Positions 46,549 through 56,457 of a stretch of 64,000 nucleotides of DNA are shown here, piece by piece (the stretch's first letter is position 1; each line of letters begins with the position of its first letter). The notes below the pieces were generated by a model. It saw nothing but the letters and a program-made list of their open reading frames with translations. It searched no databases and was not told the DNA's origin. The DNA lies in the NCBI RefSeq assembly GCF_003971255.1, contig NZ_CP034660.1, positions 372,001 to 436,000 on the forward strand. The letters run 5' to 3'. The position numbers and the translations under genes are program-made. The DNA comes from Colwellia sp. Arc7-635 (GTDB lineage Bacteria; Pseudomonadota; Gammaproteobacteria; Enterobacterales; Alteromonadaceae).

Positions 46549-48192
46549 ATGATGGACGCAGCTAAAAACGATGGACTAGCACAACTCGATGAACTCAATG
46601 TTTTAATTATTGATGATAATCTGTTGGTGCATAGTGTGCTTAAAGAAAGCTTATTTTCTTTGGGCATTAAAGAAGTGCGCTGTGTGCAGAATGCTTATTA
46701 TGGCCTGAGACTATGTGATGAAATGCATTTTCATATTGTTATTTGTGCTTTTAACGTTAAGAGTGACAAAGATGGCTTTCATTTATTAGAAGAGCTGAAG
46801 TTTAAAGGTCATGTTACTAAAACCACGGTGTTAATTTTTCTCAGTACAGAGACGGATGAATCATTAGTAAACTCAATTATTGAGTTACAACCTGATGATT
46901 TTTGGACCAAACCGCTGGCCGTAAATAAAGTAAGAACACGTCTAATCTCGATCTTAAAAATCAAACAAGTATTGTTTAATATCAATAATGCGATAGAGAA
47001 AAAGTCTTTTTCTAAAGCACTCTACTTTGCTGATCGTCACCTACAAAGTGAAATACTCGCACATTACCATCCTTATATTAACCGTATTAAAGGTGAGTCT
47101 TATCTTGCTTTACTTGAGTTTGAAGAAGCGGAAAATTTCTATCGACAATTATTGAGTCAATATCAATATTCTTGGGTTTATTTAGGCTATGCGAAAGCTT
47201 TACTTAAGCAAGGTCGCTTAGATGAAATTCGCGATATGATAAAAACCTTGATTACTAAACCTGACACTCGTTTCGGTGCCCACGACATGATGGCTCAGTA
47301 TTTTATCGAGCAAGAACAATACCAGCAAGCTTACGAAGAAATTCAAAAAGCGATGGCATTAGCGCCAAGAAATATCGAGCGCAATAAAAAATCTTGGGAT
47401 TTAGCCCGTTTAACTCAAGATCACAAAGGCCAATATCTAGCGACACGAAATATCGCGCAACAAGCAAAGAACTCTATTCATGACTCTCCTGAGCTGCTGC
47501 TGAATGTTATACGTTCTGGCATCGACTTAGTTTGTGCAACACCAGATGAAAGTGCCAATGCAATATTACAACAAACTGATCGAGATATCAGGCAGTTCGA
47601 ATATGACTGTAAAGATGCAAGTCTTTTTAAACACCAACTGTTAGTGGTGAAAGCGCGGCTACACAATGTTCGAAACGAACGAGACAAAGCGGTTAAATTG
47701 GTCGAAAATTATATGTCACTTAAACCGAGTACCGTAATTGAAGACAATTTAGATCGCGTAAAAGTATTGCATGAATTGGGTATGCGTGAAGATGCCGCAC
47801 ATTTGCTTAAAGCCATTAATAACCAAATTGCTGGCGATACATTAAATAGCCAAGTTGTCAGGCGTTACATTGCACAAGAAAGCCAGCAGCGTGAAGATAT
47901 ACATTTTACGGCTAAGGAACTTAATGCTATGGCCGTAGAGCACTTTCAGAAAAATAGACTAACCCCTGCACTCGATGTTATTGATCAGGCGCTGAAACTA
48001 AGTCCCGACAATCTCAGGTTACTGTTCAGTAAATTGAAAATATTGATAAAAATTAAGCAGGAAGATCAAGATACGCCAGCAACGCTAACATCTGCTAAAG
48101 AGATTATTGAGTCACTTTTACAACAAAACCTTGAAGGTAAAAATTTGGCTGTATTTGAAGAGTTAGTCGTGAAATGGCAAAGTTTGGTGTGA
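46549..48192 (+). CDS. TPR response-regulator-like protein with non-phosphorylatable receiver
   Basis: About 547 residues (the ATG at 46552 is better spaced from AAGG). The receiver domain (16-140) has the acidic pair IIDDN (22-23) and Lys121 in WTKPL, but the acceptor position reads VICAFNV, with Ala67 where Asp is expected. The rest (about 150-540) is TPR-type helices (EEAENFYRQLLSQYQYSWVYLGYAKALLKQGRLDE, ALDVIDQALKLSPDNLRLLFSKLKIL). This layout is found in marine gammaproteobacteria as TPR response regulators of unknown pathway. Phosphorylation by the usual route should be impossible. It lies 281 nt after the DUF1289 gene, in the same direction as the degenerate kinase. Confidence 0.8.
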   Translation: MMDAAKNDGLAQLDELNVLIIDDNLLVHSVLKESLFSLGIKEVRCVQNAYYGLRLCDEMHFHIVICAFNVKSDKDGFHLLEELKFKGHVTKTTVLIFLSTETDESLVNSIIELQPDDFWTKPLAVNKVRTRLISILKIKQVLFNINNAIEKKSFSKALYFADRHLQSEILAHYHPYINRIKGESYLALLEFEEAENFYRQLLSQYQYSWVYLGYAKALLKQGRLDEIRDMIKTLITKPDTRFGAHDMMAQYFIEQEQYQQAYEEIQKAMALAPRNIERNKKSWDLARLTQDHKGQYLATRNIAQQAKNSIHDSPELLLNVIRSGIDLVCATPDESANAILQQTDRDIRQFEYDCKDASLFKHQLLVVKARLHNVRNERDKAVKLVENYMSLKPSTVIEDNLDRVKVLHELGMREDAAHLLKAINNQIAGDTLNSQVVRRYIAQESQQREDIHFTAKELNAMAVEHFQKNRLTPALDVIDQALKLSPDNLRLLFSKLKILIKIKQEDQDTPATLTSAKEIIESLLQQNLEGKNLAVFEELVVKWQSLV

Positions 48193-48400
48193 AAATTAAC
48201 TAAAATTGCTGCTATCTTTAAATTTGAGCTCGGCTGTCACTTTTCCGTTGAAGTTCCTTATATGTTCAAGCAAAAATAGAGACGTATAAAATACGATAGA
48301 GCTCCGAATCTCTGAGTTCAAGCAAAGTCTAGCTATTCATTCCCATGTTAGTATGCTGTTGTTTCCATATTATTAATTCTGGACGTTAAAATATAAGTCG

Positions 48401-49546
48401 CTAAGCATCACGTGGCATACCTTTCTCAACCGAGCGAATTAGGCGTGCGGTCAAACGTAAATTTTTATCTTTATCTAACGCTTGTTGTTTTAATGCTTGT
48501 TGAGATAATGCCCATTCAATATGTTCGGCAACCATGGCTTCAGCATGTGTTAGTTTTTCTGTTAACGCTTCGATGTTTCGAGGTGAAAAATCAGCGTTTC
48601 CTAAGGCGATTGAAATATTACGTTGCCAGCATTGAAATCCAATACGGCGAATAGGTGAGCCTTCCGTTTTAGCTAAAAATGTTGCTTCGTCCCAGGAAAA
48701 TAAAGTTAACAAAGTAATATTATCTAGGTTTTGTCTGGGCTTAAAATCGTCTTCGCTGCCAAGTTTCGCAAATTTATTCCATGGGCAAATTAATTGGCAG
48801 TCATCACAACCATAAATTCTATTACCAATTAAAGGTCTAAATTCCACAGGAATTGCATCACGTAACTCTATTGTCAGATAAGAAATGCAACGCCTGGCAT
48901 CAACCACATAAGGTTCAACAATAGCTTGTGTTGGGCAAATTTTGATACAAGCGACACAAGTTCCACAGTCATTTTCTACCTTAGTGTCAGCAATTAAGGG
49001 TAAATCTACCAATAGCTCGCCAAGAAAAAACCAAGAGCCTGCTTGCTTGTTAATGAGTAATGAATGCTTACCCACCCAACCTAAACCAGCCTTTTCAGCT
49101 AATGGTCGTTCAAGTATCGGCGCAGAATCAACAAAAGGGCGATAGTTAAAGTTTTCACAATGACCTTTAATGTTTTCACCTAACTGCTTAAGACGTTTGC
49201 GCATTAACTTGTGGTAATCTCGACCTAATGCGTAACGACTGATATAAGCATGATCTCTATTTTTTAAAATTCGGGCGAACTTAGCATCAGTAGGTAAGTA
49301 ATCCATACGAACACTAATAACATTAAGTGTGCCTTCTACTAGCTCTTTTGCCCGTGCTCGCATTAAACCATGGCGTGCCATGTAATCCATGTTGCCGTGA
49401 TAGTTATTATCTAACCATCGAGTTAACGCTGCTTCATGCTCAGATAAGTCAACATCACTGATGCCGACCTGTGAAAAGCCAAGTTCTTGGCCCCAAAGCT
49501 TGATTTTTTCTGTTAAATCTTGATAGTTAATAGCAGGTGTAGTCAT
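48401..49546 (-). CDS. queG: Epoxyqueuosine reductase
   Basis: 381 residues. The cobalamin-binding N-terminal domain includes DYLPTDAKFARILKNRDHAYISRYALGRDYHKLMR and VDSAPILERPLAEKAGLGWVGKH. Two [4Fe-4S] motifs follow: CGTCVACIKICPTQAI and CDDCQLICPWNKFA. A C-terminal HEAT-like helix region ends the protein. It makes the last step of queuosine synthesis in tRNA (epoxyqueuosine to queuosine). Its ATG shares the CATG palindrome with the start of nnr on the other strand. Confidence 0.95.
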   Translation of the reverse strand: MTTPAINYQDLTEKIKLWGQELGFSQVGISDVDLSEHEAALTRWLDNNYHGNMDYMARHGLMRARAKELVEGTLNVISVRMDYLPTDAKFARILKNRDHAYISRYALGRDYHKLMRKRLKQLGENIKGHCENFNYRPFVDSAPILERPLAEKAGLGWVGKHSLLINKQAGSWFFLGELLVDLPLIADTKVENDCGTCVACIKICPTQAIVEPYVVDARRCISYLTIELRDAIPVEFRPLIGNRIYGCDDCQLICPWNKFAKLGSEDDFKPRQNLDNITLLTLFSWDEATFLAKTEGSPIRRIGFQCWQRNISIALGNADFSPRNIEALTEKLTHAEAMVAEHIEWALSQQALKQQALDKDKNLRLTARLIRSVEKGMPRDA

Positions 49547-51110
49547 GGTGGCCGAATATTCAAACGATAAGGTGGTATTGCAAGTGTCGACAAGTTTAAC
49601 ACATCAAGCTTACAAGGTTAATCAGCTGCAATGCTATGAAGCTGATGCAGCGCAATCGATTGGTATTAATTTATTGCAATTAATGCAACGGGCAGGTGCT
49701 GCAGTATTGCGTCAAATAGTGCAACGTTACCCTAATACTGAGCAATTACTCATTGTTTGTGGCAAAGGTAATAATGGCGGTGATGGTTATGTTATTGCAA
49801 CATTGGCGCATGAAATGGGGATAGCCGTGACGGTTGTTGTCAATGGCGCGCGTGAGGTCATTACCGGAGATGCTAAGCAAGCACTGCAATTACTCGAGGC
49901 ATTACCGGTAAAAATTGATTTTTATCAAGAGGTAGCACAAACACAAGTCGCCGTTAAAAGCTTTCAAGGTGAGCTGTTGGTTGATTGCTTATTTGGTATT
50001 GGTTTTAAGGGCTTATTATCTCCTGCTTTTGTGCAGTTAATTACTGAAATAAATGCGCAGCGATGCCCAATAGTCTCTGTAGATGTGCCGTCAGGGCTCA
50101 ATGCTGACTTAGGCACAGTATCAAGTGTGGCGGTAAAAGCGAATTTAACCGTGACACTAATCGCCTATAAACAGGGACTATTAACCGGGCAAGCGGCTAA
50201 TTATGTCGGAAACTTACAGCTTGAAACCTTAGGTGTTAATCAGGCATTTTCCCAGCTCACTACCGCAGCATGTTTTCGTCAAACTGAGCATAATTTACCT
50301 CCAGTTTTACCACGTCAACCTTGTAGTCACAAAGGTAATATCGGCATGTTGCTAGCCGTAGGTGGCTTCCATGCCTTTACCGGTGCTATCTGTTTAGCGG
50401 CAGAGTCTGCTTTACGTTCTGGGGCAGCGTTGTTAAGTGTCTGCTGTGATGAAAAATCCCGAAATGTACTGCTTACACTACGCCCTGAACTCATGGTAAT
50501 CGCTAATTCGGCTGAAACATTAAAAGATTCAGGCGTAGCTGAAAAGGTAAAAGCCATTATATTGGGTCCAGGCTTAGGAAAAGAACGTTGGTCACGTGAC
50601 TTATTTGACCTAGTGATACAATGGCCTCAACCAAAAGTTATCGATGCCGATGCATTGCGAATGCTAGCTGCAAAACCGATAAAGAATGAACAATGGGTTT
50701 TAACGCCTCATCCTGGGGAAGCTGCCGATCTCCTTGCTTGTTCGATCGCAGAGATTGAAGCTGATCGCTTTTCTGCGGTGAAGAAAATAGCGCAGAAGTA
50801 CGGCGGTATATGTGTGTTAAAGGGCTCAGGTACCTTGGTCTCTGATGGTGAAGTTATCTGGATAAATAGCACTGGTAATCCGGGTATGGCAAGTGGTGGC
50901 ATGGGCGATGTACTCAGTGGTATTATTGGTGCCTTGATTTTACAAAGCAGTGATTTATTTACCGCCGCACGTACAGGTGTCTATATTCATGGGCGCGCAG
51001 CTGATATTATTGCCAAAAAACAGGGTCAAATTGGCATGTTGGCAAGCGACTTATCGCCCGAAATTCAACGGCTAATTAATGGTAATTACACCGAAGATAA
51101 GATACTTTAG
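49545..51110 (+). CDS. nnr: Bifunctional NAD(P)H-hydrate repair enzyme (epimerase + ADP-dependent dehydratase)
   Basis: 521 residues. Residues about 25-230 are the YjeF_N epimerase domain (CGKGNNGGDGYVIATLA, VDCLFGIGFKG, VDVPSGLNAD). Residues about 240-515 are the ribokinase-like dehydratase domain (SHKGNIGMLLAVGG, ILGPGLGKE, VIDADALRML, LTPHPGEAADLL, GNPGMASGGMGDVLSGIIGAL). It repairs hydrated NADH and NADPH. The first about 20 residues are not conserved, so a GTG near 49584 could be the true start. Operon order nnr-tsaE-amiB-mutL-miaA-hfq-hflX is the standard gammaproteobacterial one. Confidence 0.93.
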   Translation: MVAEYSNDKVVLQVSTSLTHQAYKVNQLQCYEADAAQSIGINLLQLMQRAGAAVLRQIVQRYPNTEQLLIVCGKGNNGGDGYVIATLAHEMGIAVTVVVNGAREVITGDAKQALQLLEALPVKIDFYQEVAQTQVAVKSFQGELLVDCLFGIGFKGLLSPAFVQLITEINAQRCPIVSVDVPSGLNADLGTVSSVAVKANLTVTLIAYKQGLLTGQAANYVGNLQLETLGVNQAFSQLTTAACFRQTEHNLPPVLPRQPCSHKGNIGMLLAVGGFHAFTGAICLAAESALRSGAALLSVCCDEKSRNVLLTLRPELMVIANSAETLKDSGVAEKVKAIILGPGLGKERWSRDLFDLVIQWPQPKVIDADALRMLAAKPIKNEQWVLTPHPGEAADLLACSIAEIEADRFSAVKKIAQKYGGICVLKGSGTLVSDGEVIWINSTGNPGMASGGMGDVLSGIIGALILQSSDLFTAARTGVYIHGRAADIIAKKQGQIGMLASDLSPEIQRLINGNYTEDKIL

Positions 51111-51126
51111 AAGTAACAACGATACG

Positions 51127-51609
51127 ATGAATAATATTGTGACAAAACAAACCTTTATATTGATAGATGAATTAGCAACAATTGCCATGGGCAAACAATT
51201 AGCTAATATTGTAAAAACAGAATTGAAACAAGGGATTATTGTTTTTCTAAATGGCGATCTAGGAGCAGGAAAAACCACTCTAACACGTGGCTTTGTCCAA
51301 GGTATGGGGCATGTAGGGCATGTTAAAAGCCCAACTTATACCTTAGTTGAACCGTATGATTTAGCCGATTGGCAAGTTTATCATTTCGATCTTTATCGCT
51401 TATCAGACCCTGAAGAGTTGGAATATATGGGGATTCGAGATTACTTTAATCGTAATAGCTGCAGTTTTATCGAATGGCCTGAAAAAGGTCAAGGCATGCT
51501 ACCGGCGCCAGATATGATTATAGATTTAGCTTATCATGACGAAGAGCGTGAAATATCACTGCGAGCTGAAACAATTTTAGGCGAAAAAATCTTGGCATTA
51601 CTAGTTTAA
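51127..51609 (+). CDS. tsaE: tRNA threonylcarbamoyladenosine biosynthesis ATPase TsaE
   Basis: 160 residues from the ATG at 51127. The frame extends upstream to 51079 inside nnr, but the shorter form fits the family length (about 153). Walker A is GDLGAGKTTL and the Walker B-type region is VYHFDLYRLSDPEELEYMGI. KSPTYTLVEPY and FIEWPEKG are also conserved. It is the ATPase partner of TsaB-TsaD in t6A37 tRNA modification. The gap from nnr is 16 nt. Confidence 0.95.
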   Translation: MNNIVTKQTFILIDELATIAMGKQLANIVKTELKQGIIVFLNGDLGAGKTTLTRGFVQGMGHVGHVKSPTYTLVEPYDLADWQVYHFDLYRLSDPEELEYMGIRDYFNRNSCSFIEWPEKGQGMLPAPDMIIDLAYHDEEREISLRAETILGEKILALLV

Positions 51610-51767
51610 GAACGTCTTTAAAAGGTGTTTAAAGCAGCAAGCTGTAGAGAAAGTTAGCGTGATATTTTAAAGAAAAAAACATCACAATATTAAAATAAAC
51701 AGCAAAATAACAAATATAATAAGAAAAATAACAAATACAACAAGTTATTATAGAGGTAATACATTCA

Positions 51768-53087
51768 ATGCGTTTAGCAAGCTTTACAAAAAAAATCTCG
51801 ACGGCATTCATGCTTTGGTTGAGCTTAGCTACGACTGTGTATGCAAGTAACAGCATTGACAGTGTGCGAATATGGCCTGCGCCTGAAAACACCCGCATTG
51901 TTTTTGATCTCAGTGAAAAAGCCGATTTCAAATATTTCTCATTAAACTCACCTCAGCGTTTAGTTATTGATTTTAAAAATAGCGTAAATAAAGCGTCATT
52001 GATGTCAGTAATCAATGACGACCGTCGAGTAAAAAGAATTCGAACCAGTACGGCAAAAGAAAAAGGCAGTACGCGCTTGGTACTAGAGTTGGCCGAAGAT
52101 TATCGAGTTTCCGTATTTTCATTAGCACCGGCAGGACAGTATAGCGATCGGCTTGTTATCGATCTGTATGATAAAAAAAGTCAAGCAATAGAAATACATG
52201 ATACCAGCAAAGATAAACGCGATATCGTGATCGCTATTGTTGCTGGACATGGTGGGGAAGATCCCGGTTCAATCGGTGCTGCAGGTAGCTATGAAAAACG
52301 TATCACCTTGAAAATATCACAGAAACTAGCTAATTTAATTAATAAAAAACAAGGGCTAAAAGCGGTAATGATCCGCAGTGGTGATTACTATGTTGACCAC
52401 AATCGTAAAACAGAGCTAGCCAGGAAGTCCAAAGCGGATCTATTGATTTCCATCCATGCCGATGCGTTCACGTCCTCACAACCTAATGGTGCTTCTGTAC
52501 TCGTACAAGCAACGCGACGTGCTGATTCAGAATTTACTCGTTGGATTGAAAATAGAGAAAAAAATTCTGAGTTGTTAGGCGGCGCAGGCGAAACGATTAG
52601 AAGTACTAAAGATAATAATCTCGCAATAGCGCTGGGCGATATGAAAAAAGAATACACGATGTCGAGCAGTTATGATTTTGCTGAACATGTCGTTAGACAG
52701 CTCAAAAAGGTGACAAAATTACATAAACATAAACCGGAGCGTTTAAGTTTAGCAGTATTGAAATCTTCAGATATCCCGTCAGTACTTATTGAAACAGGCT
52801 TTATCTCAAATCCGCAAGAAGAAAGGCGTTTGAACGATGCCAAGCATCAACAGAAATTAGCCAAAGCTATATATATCGCGATTGATGATTATTTTGCCAG
52901 TAACCCACTAGATGGCACCTTGCTAGCAGCAACACGTGTGCGTGAGCACAAAATAAGTCGTGGTGAATCGCTTTCTGTTGTTGCACAACGCTACAAAATT
53001 TCAGTGAGACAATTGAAATCAGCTAATAATCTGAAATCAAATGTTGTCAGAATTGGCCAAACACTAAAAATACCACAGGCAGATTAA
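51768..53087 (+). CDS. amiB: N-acetylmuramoyl-L-alanine amidase AmiB
   Basis: 439 residues. Signal peptide to about residue 27 (TTVYAS). The AMIN domain (about 30-125) targets the septum. The Amidase_3 zinc domain (about 148-370) has [21 protein letters not shown] (first His and Glu), SIHADAF (second His) and [16 protein letters not shown] (catalytic Glu). LysM is at about 393-437. It splits septal peptidoglycan during daughter-cell separation and is activated by EnvC-type LytM factors; envC is at 24303. The 158-nt upstream gap is extremely A-rich. mutL starts 7 nt after the stop. Confidence 0.95.
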   Translation: MRLASFTKKISTAFMLWLSLATTVYASNSIDSVRIWPAPENTRIVFDLSEKADFKYFSLNSPQRLVIDFKNSVNKASLMSVINDDRRVKRIRTSTAKEKGSTRLVLELAEDYRVSVFSLAPAGQYSDRLVIDLYDKKSQAIEIHDTSKDKRDIVIAIVAGHGGEDPGSIGAAGSYEKRITLKISQKLANLINKKQGLKAVMIRSGDYYVDHNRKTELARKSKADLLISIHADAFTSSQPNGASVLVQATRRADSEFTRWIENREKNSELLGGAGETIRSTKDNNLAIALGDMKKEYTMSSSYDFAEHVVRQLKKVTKLHKHKPERLSLAVLKSSDIPSVLIETGFISNPQEERRLNDAKHQQKLAKAIYIAIDDYFASNPLDGTLLAATRVREHKISRGESLSVVAQRYKISVRQLKSANNLKSNVVRIGQTLKIPQAD

Positions 53088-53094
53088 CCCGCGC

Positions 53095-55089
53095 ATGACC
53101 ATTGCAATATTACCCGCTCGCCTCGCTAACCAAATTGCCGCAGGTGAAGTGGTAGAACGCCCAGCTTCCGTCGTTAAAGAGCTAGTAGAAAATAGTATTG
53201 ATGCTGGCGCAACAACCATTAAAATTGATATTGAAAAGGGCGGCGCTAAACGTATTCGTATTAGCGACAACGGTAAGGGCATTGCTAAAGATGAATTAGC
53301 TTTAGCGCTAAGTCGGCATGCTACCAGTAAAATTAAGGATCTTGATGATCTTGAAGCCATTAGCAGTTTGGGTTTTCGCGGTGAAGCATTAGCCAGTATT
53401 AGCTCTGTTGCGCGTTTAAGTCTAACGTCTAAACCTGAACAACAAGAATCAGCATGGCAAGCTTGTGCTGAAGGTCGTGATATGGCGGTATCGGTTAAAC
53501 CTGCCGCTCACCCTAACGGCACCACCATTGATGTTTGCGATTTATTTTTTAATACCCCCGCAAGAAGAAAATTTTTACGCACTGAGAAAACTGAATTTGC
53601 GCATATTGAAGAAGTCGTTAAGCGCATTGCTTTAGCGCATTTTGATATTACCTTTGTGCTTACGCATAACCATAAAGTGGTTAAGCAGTTTCGTGTGGCG
53701 AATTCATCTATACAGCGAAGTAAACGTGTTGCACAAGTTTGTGGGCAAAAGTTTATTGATAATGCAGTCGAAGTTGATTGTGAACATGACGGTTTACATT
53801 TGCATGGATGGATTGCCCAGCCGAGTTTTTATCGTAACCAAAATGATCTCTGCTATAGCTATGTAAATGAGCGCATGATGCGTGATAAATTAATTAATCA
53901 CGCTATTCGCCAAGCGTATGCTGATTTATTACCTCGTGATAGCTACCCCGCGTTTGTCTTATTTTTAAAACTCGACTTTCGTGAAGTTGATGTCAATGTG
54001 CATCCGGCTAAGCATGAAGTACGCTTTCATCAAGGACGTTATGTACACGACTTTATTTACTCTGTGTGCAGTAAAGCCCTGCGAAGCGAGTTAGCACTTA
54101 ATATCGACAGCAGCACCGGTGAAATTTTTACACCAGCAAGTGATGAACAAGTTCTTTTGCAATCAGGGCTACAGACAGAGTTAGCTACTAAATCTAGATC
54201 TGATCAACAAGCGGCAGACAATAGCTTCGTGACACCTTTACGCCAGACAACAGAACAAGCAGCAGAAGTTAGTTTTGGCTCATCAAACAGCATGACAGAG
54301 TCAAACTACGGTAATAGAGAGCACGCCTCCGCTGGATTTTCCGCTCAAGCGAATACGCGGCATTATGGCGAAAGACCTTCAGCAAAAGTTAATCCTCAAG
54401 CCAGCAAGGCTTATAGCGATTTAATGACTCCGCTAGCACTTGATTCTCAGGTAGCTGAGTCATCTGTCGTAGCAACACCAGATCATGTTTTATCAACGTC
54501 GGTACCTATAACGTCAGACGAACAGGACGTTGCAATTGATGAAACAAAAATACTGTACTGGCAAGCTCCGCATTATCTTGTCTTTCAGCAGCAGCAAACA
54601 TTACGTTTATTGTCAGTTAGAAAAATAGATCTGTTACTGCGGTTGCAAACTATTAAACAACGCTGGCATGAAAAGTTGGTTAGTCAGCCGTTATTACTAC
54701 CAATAAAAGTGACGGTAAGTGAAAAAGTCGCTAATTTTGTGCAAATAAATACGAATCAATTTCAACATATTGGTATGGAGATTCGTCAGCTTGGTAGCAC
54801 AAAACTACAAATTCGACAATTTCCGGCTTTACTGAGAAATAAAGATATCGCCAATAGTTTTAATAGATTAATTAAACAGTTAGATGTCGAGAATCATAAT
54901 GATGTACACTCAGAAATAGATTGGCAAATGGCATTAGCAGAACTAATGCTCAGTGAAGAAATCAGTCAAGCGCAGGCATTTCAGATTTGGCGAAATGCCG
55001 AAAGTCATTTTAATTGTCAGTTTGAACAGCAACTACGCTTGAATTCTGTAGTGGTAGACCTCACATCTTCTATAAATCAGTTGAAGTAA
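53095..55089 (+). CDS. mutL: DNA mismatch repair protein MutL
   Basis: 664 residues. The GHKL ATPase N-terminus is complete: [46 protein letters not shown] and TPARRKFL. The linker (about 340-480) is polar and unconserved. The C-terminal dimerisation domain (about 480-660) lacks the DQHAxxE endonuclease motif, as in other organisms that use a MutH-type or methyl-directed pathway. MutL links MutS to downstream nuclease and helicase steps. It lies directly between amiB and miaA. Confidence 0.95.
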   Translation: MTIAILPARLANQIAAGEVVERPASVVKELVENSIDAGATTIKIDIEKGGAKRIRISDNGKGIAKDELALALSRHATSKIKDLDDLEAISSLGFRGEALASISSVARLSLTSKPEQQESAWQACAEGRDMAVSVKPAAHPNGTTIDVCDLFFNTPARRKFLRTEKTEFAHIEEVVKRIALAHFDITFVLTHNHKVVKQFRVANSSIQRSKRVAQVCGQKFIDNAVEVDCEHDGLHLHGWIAQPSFYRNQNDLCYSYVNERMMRDKLINHAIRQAYADLLPRDSYPAFVLFLKLDFREVDVNVHPAKHEVRFHQGRYVHDFIYSVCSKALRSELALNIDSSTGEIFTPASDEQVLLQSGLQTELATKSRSDQQAADNSFVTPLRQTTEQAAEVSFGSSNSMTESNYGNREHASAGFSAQANTRHYGERPSAKVNPQASKAYSDLMTPLALDSQVAESSVVATPDHVLSTSVPITSDEQDVAIDETKILYWQAPHYLVFQQQQTLRLLSVRKIDLLLRLQTIKQRWHEKLVSQPLLLPIKVTVSEKVANFVQINTNQFQHIGMEIRQLGSTKLQIRQFPALLRNKDIANSFNRLIKQLDVENHNDVHSEIDWQMALAELMLSEEISQAQAFQIWRNAESHFNCQFEQQLRLNSVVVDLTSSINQLK

Positions 55090-55101
55090 AAATTAGCCTT
55101 A

Positions 55102-56058
55102 ATGACTAACGTAGTAAGTAAACAAGACATCGACGTGAAAGAGCCACCCGTTATTTGTTTGATGGGGCCTACAGCGTCAGGAAAAACTGCGTTAGCGATG
55201 GCACTATACGACGCATTACCGTGCGATATTATTAGTGTTGATTCAGCGCTAGTTTTTAAAGGTATGGATATAGGCACAGCTAAACCGACAGCTGAGGAAT
55301 TAGCGGCATATCCACATCAACTGATCAATATACGAGATGCCAGCGAAAGCTATTCGGCAGCTGACTTTTGCAAAGATGCCCTTAAGGCGATAGCAAAAAG
55401 TCGAGAAAATGGCCGCATACCTTTATTGGTGGGTGGCACTATGATGTATTTTAAAAGCTTGATTGATGGTATTTCACCGTTACCTGAAGCAGATAAAAAT
55501 ATTCGAAAAGCCATAGAGCTTGAAGCCGGCGAAAAAGGTTGGCTTGCAATGCATGAGCAATTGCAGAGTTTTGATCCAGTGTCGGCAGAACGTATTCATC
55601 ATAATGATCCGCAGCGAATTGCTCGGGCAATTGAAGTTTATCGCATCACTGGTAATACTTTGACACAATTGACTGCAATAAAAGGTGATAGACTGAGCGG
55701 AAATGTTTTACAGTTCGCTATAGCACCGAAAGAACGCAGTGATTTGCATGCGCGTATCGAATTACGTTTTAAGCAAATGATAGAGCAAGACTTTAAACAA
55801 GAAGTTATTGCACTAAAAGCACGAGAAGACTTAAATCAAGATTTACCGTCAATTCGTTGTGTCGGTTATCGACAAATGTGGCAACATTTGCAAGGTGATT
55901 ATGATCATGATGAAATGGTTTTCAAAGGCATTTGTGCGACGCGCCAATTGGCAAAGCGACAATTAACTTGGTTACGAAGTTGGCAAAATTTACAGTGGTT
56001 GCATATGGAAGATGAAAATAATTTACAAGTTATTTTATCGGCAGTAAGCAAACTTTAA
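55102..56058 (+). CDS. miaA: tRNA dimethylallyltransferase MiaA
   Basis: 318 residues. The P-loop is [11 protein letters not shown] (about 22-32). [16 protein letters not shown], a DMAPP/tRNA binding variant of DSx[23 protein letters not shown] and the late CVGYRQMWQ and [13 protein letters not shown] blocks are all present. It prenylates A37 of tRNAs that read UNN codons. It starts 12 nt after mutL and precedes hfq, as in E. coli. Confidence 0.95.
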   Translation: MTNVVSKQDIDVKEPPVICLMGPTASGKTALAMALYDALPCDIISVDSALVFKGMDIGTAKPTAEELAAYPHQLINIRDASESYSAADFCKDALKAIAKSRENGRIPLLVGGTMMYFKSLIDGISPLPEADKNIRKAIELEAGEKGWLAMHEQLQSFDPVSAERIHHNDPQRIARAIEVYRITGNTLTQLTAIKGDRLSGNVLQFAIAPKERSDLHARIELRFKQMIEQDFKQEVIALKAREDLNQDLPSIRCVGYRQMWQHLQGDYDHDEMVFKGICATRQLAKRQLTWLRSWQNLQWLHMEDENNLQVILSAVSKL

Positions 56059-56175
56059 ACATTGATGTATAATTAAAATAGTTGTGCATTAAGCGACTAG
56101 TTTTATTGAATAATTTTAATAAAAAATTGAAGCAAATAATTTACTTTTACTAAAAATAACAAAAGGGGCCAAATA

Positions 56176-56424
56176 ATGGCAAAGGGGCAATCTTTACAAG
56201 ACCCATTTTTGAATGCGTTACGTCGTGATCGTATTCCGGTAGCAATATACTTAGTCAATGGCATCAAACTACAAGGGCAAGTAGAGTCATTTGATCAATT
56301 TGTAATTTTACTAAAAAATACTGTTAGCCAAATGGTATATAAGCACGCTATTTCTACAGTAGTGCCAGCGCGAGCAGTATCTACTATGCCTGCCCCACAA
56401 GCCAATCAGGATTCTGAAGATTAA
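56176..56424 (+). CDS. hfq: RNA chaperone Hfq
   Basis: 82 residues. The Sm1 motif is [32 protein letters not shown] and the Sm2 motif is [12 protein letters not shown] (Hfq-typical YKHAIST). The rim arginines RRDR are present. The C-terminal tail is short and acidic (NQDSED), shorter than in E. coli (102 aa). Hexamers mediate sRNA-mRNA pairing. AAAAGGGGCC gives a strong ribosome site. The 117-nt upstream gap probably holds its own promoter. Confidence 0.96.
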   Translation: MAKGQSLQDPFLNALRRDRIPVAIYLVNGIKLQGQVESFDQFVILLKNTVSQMVYKHAISTVVPARAVSTMPAPQANQDSED

Positions 56425-56457
56425 TGGAAAAAGCTAGTATTGTATGGAGTCGCTCAT

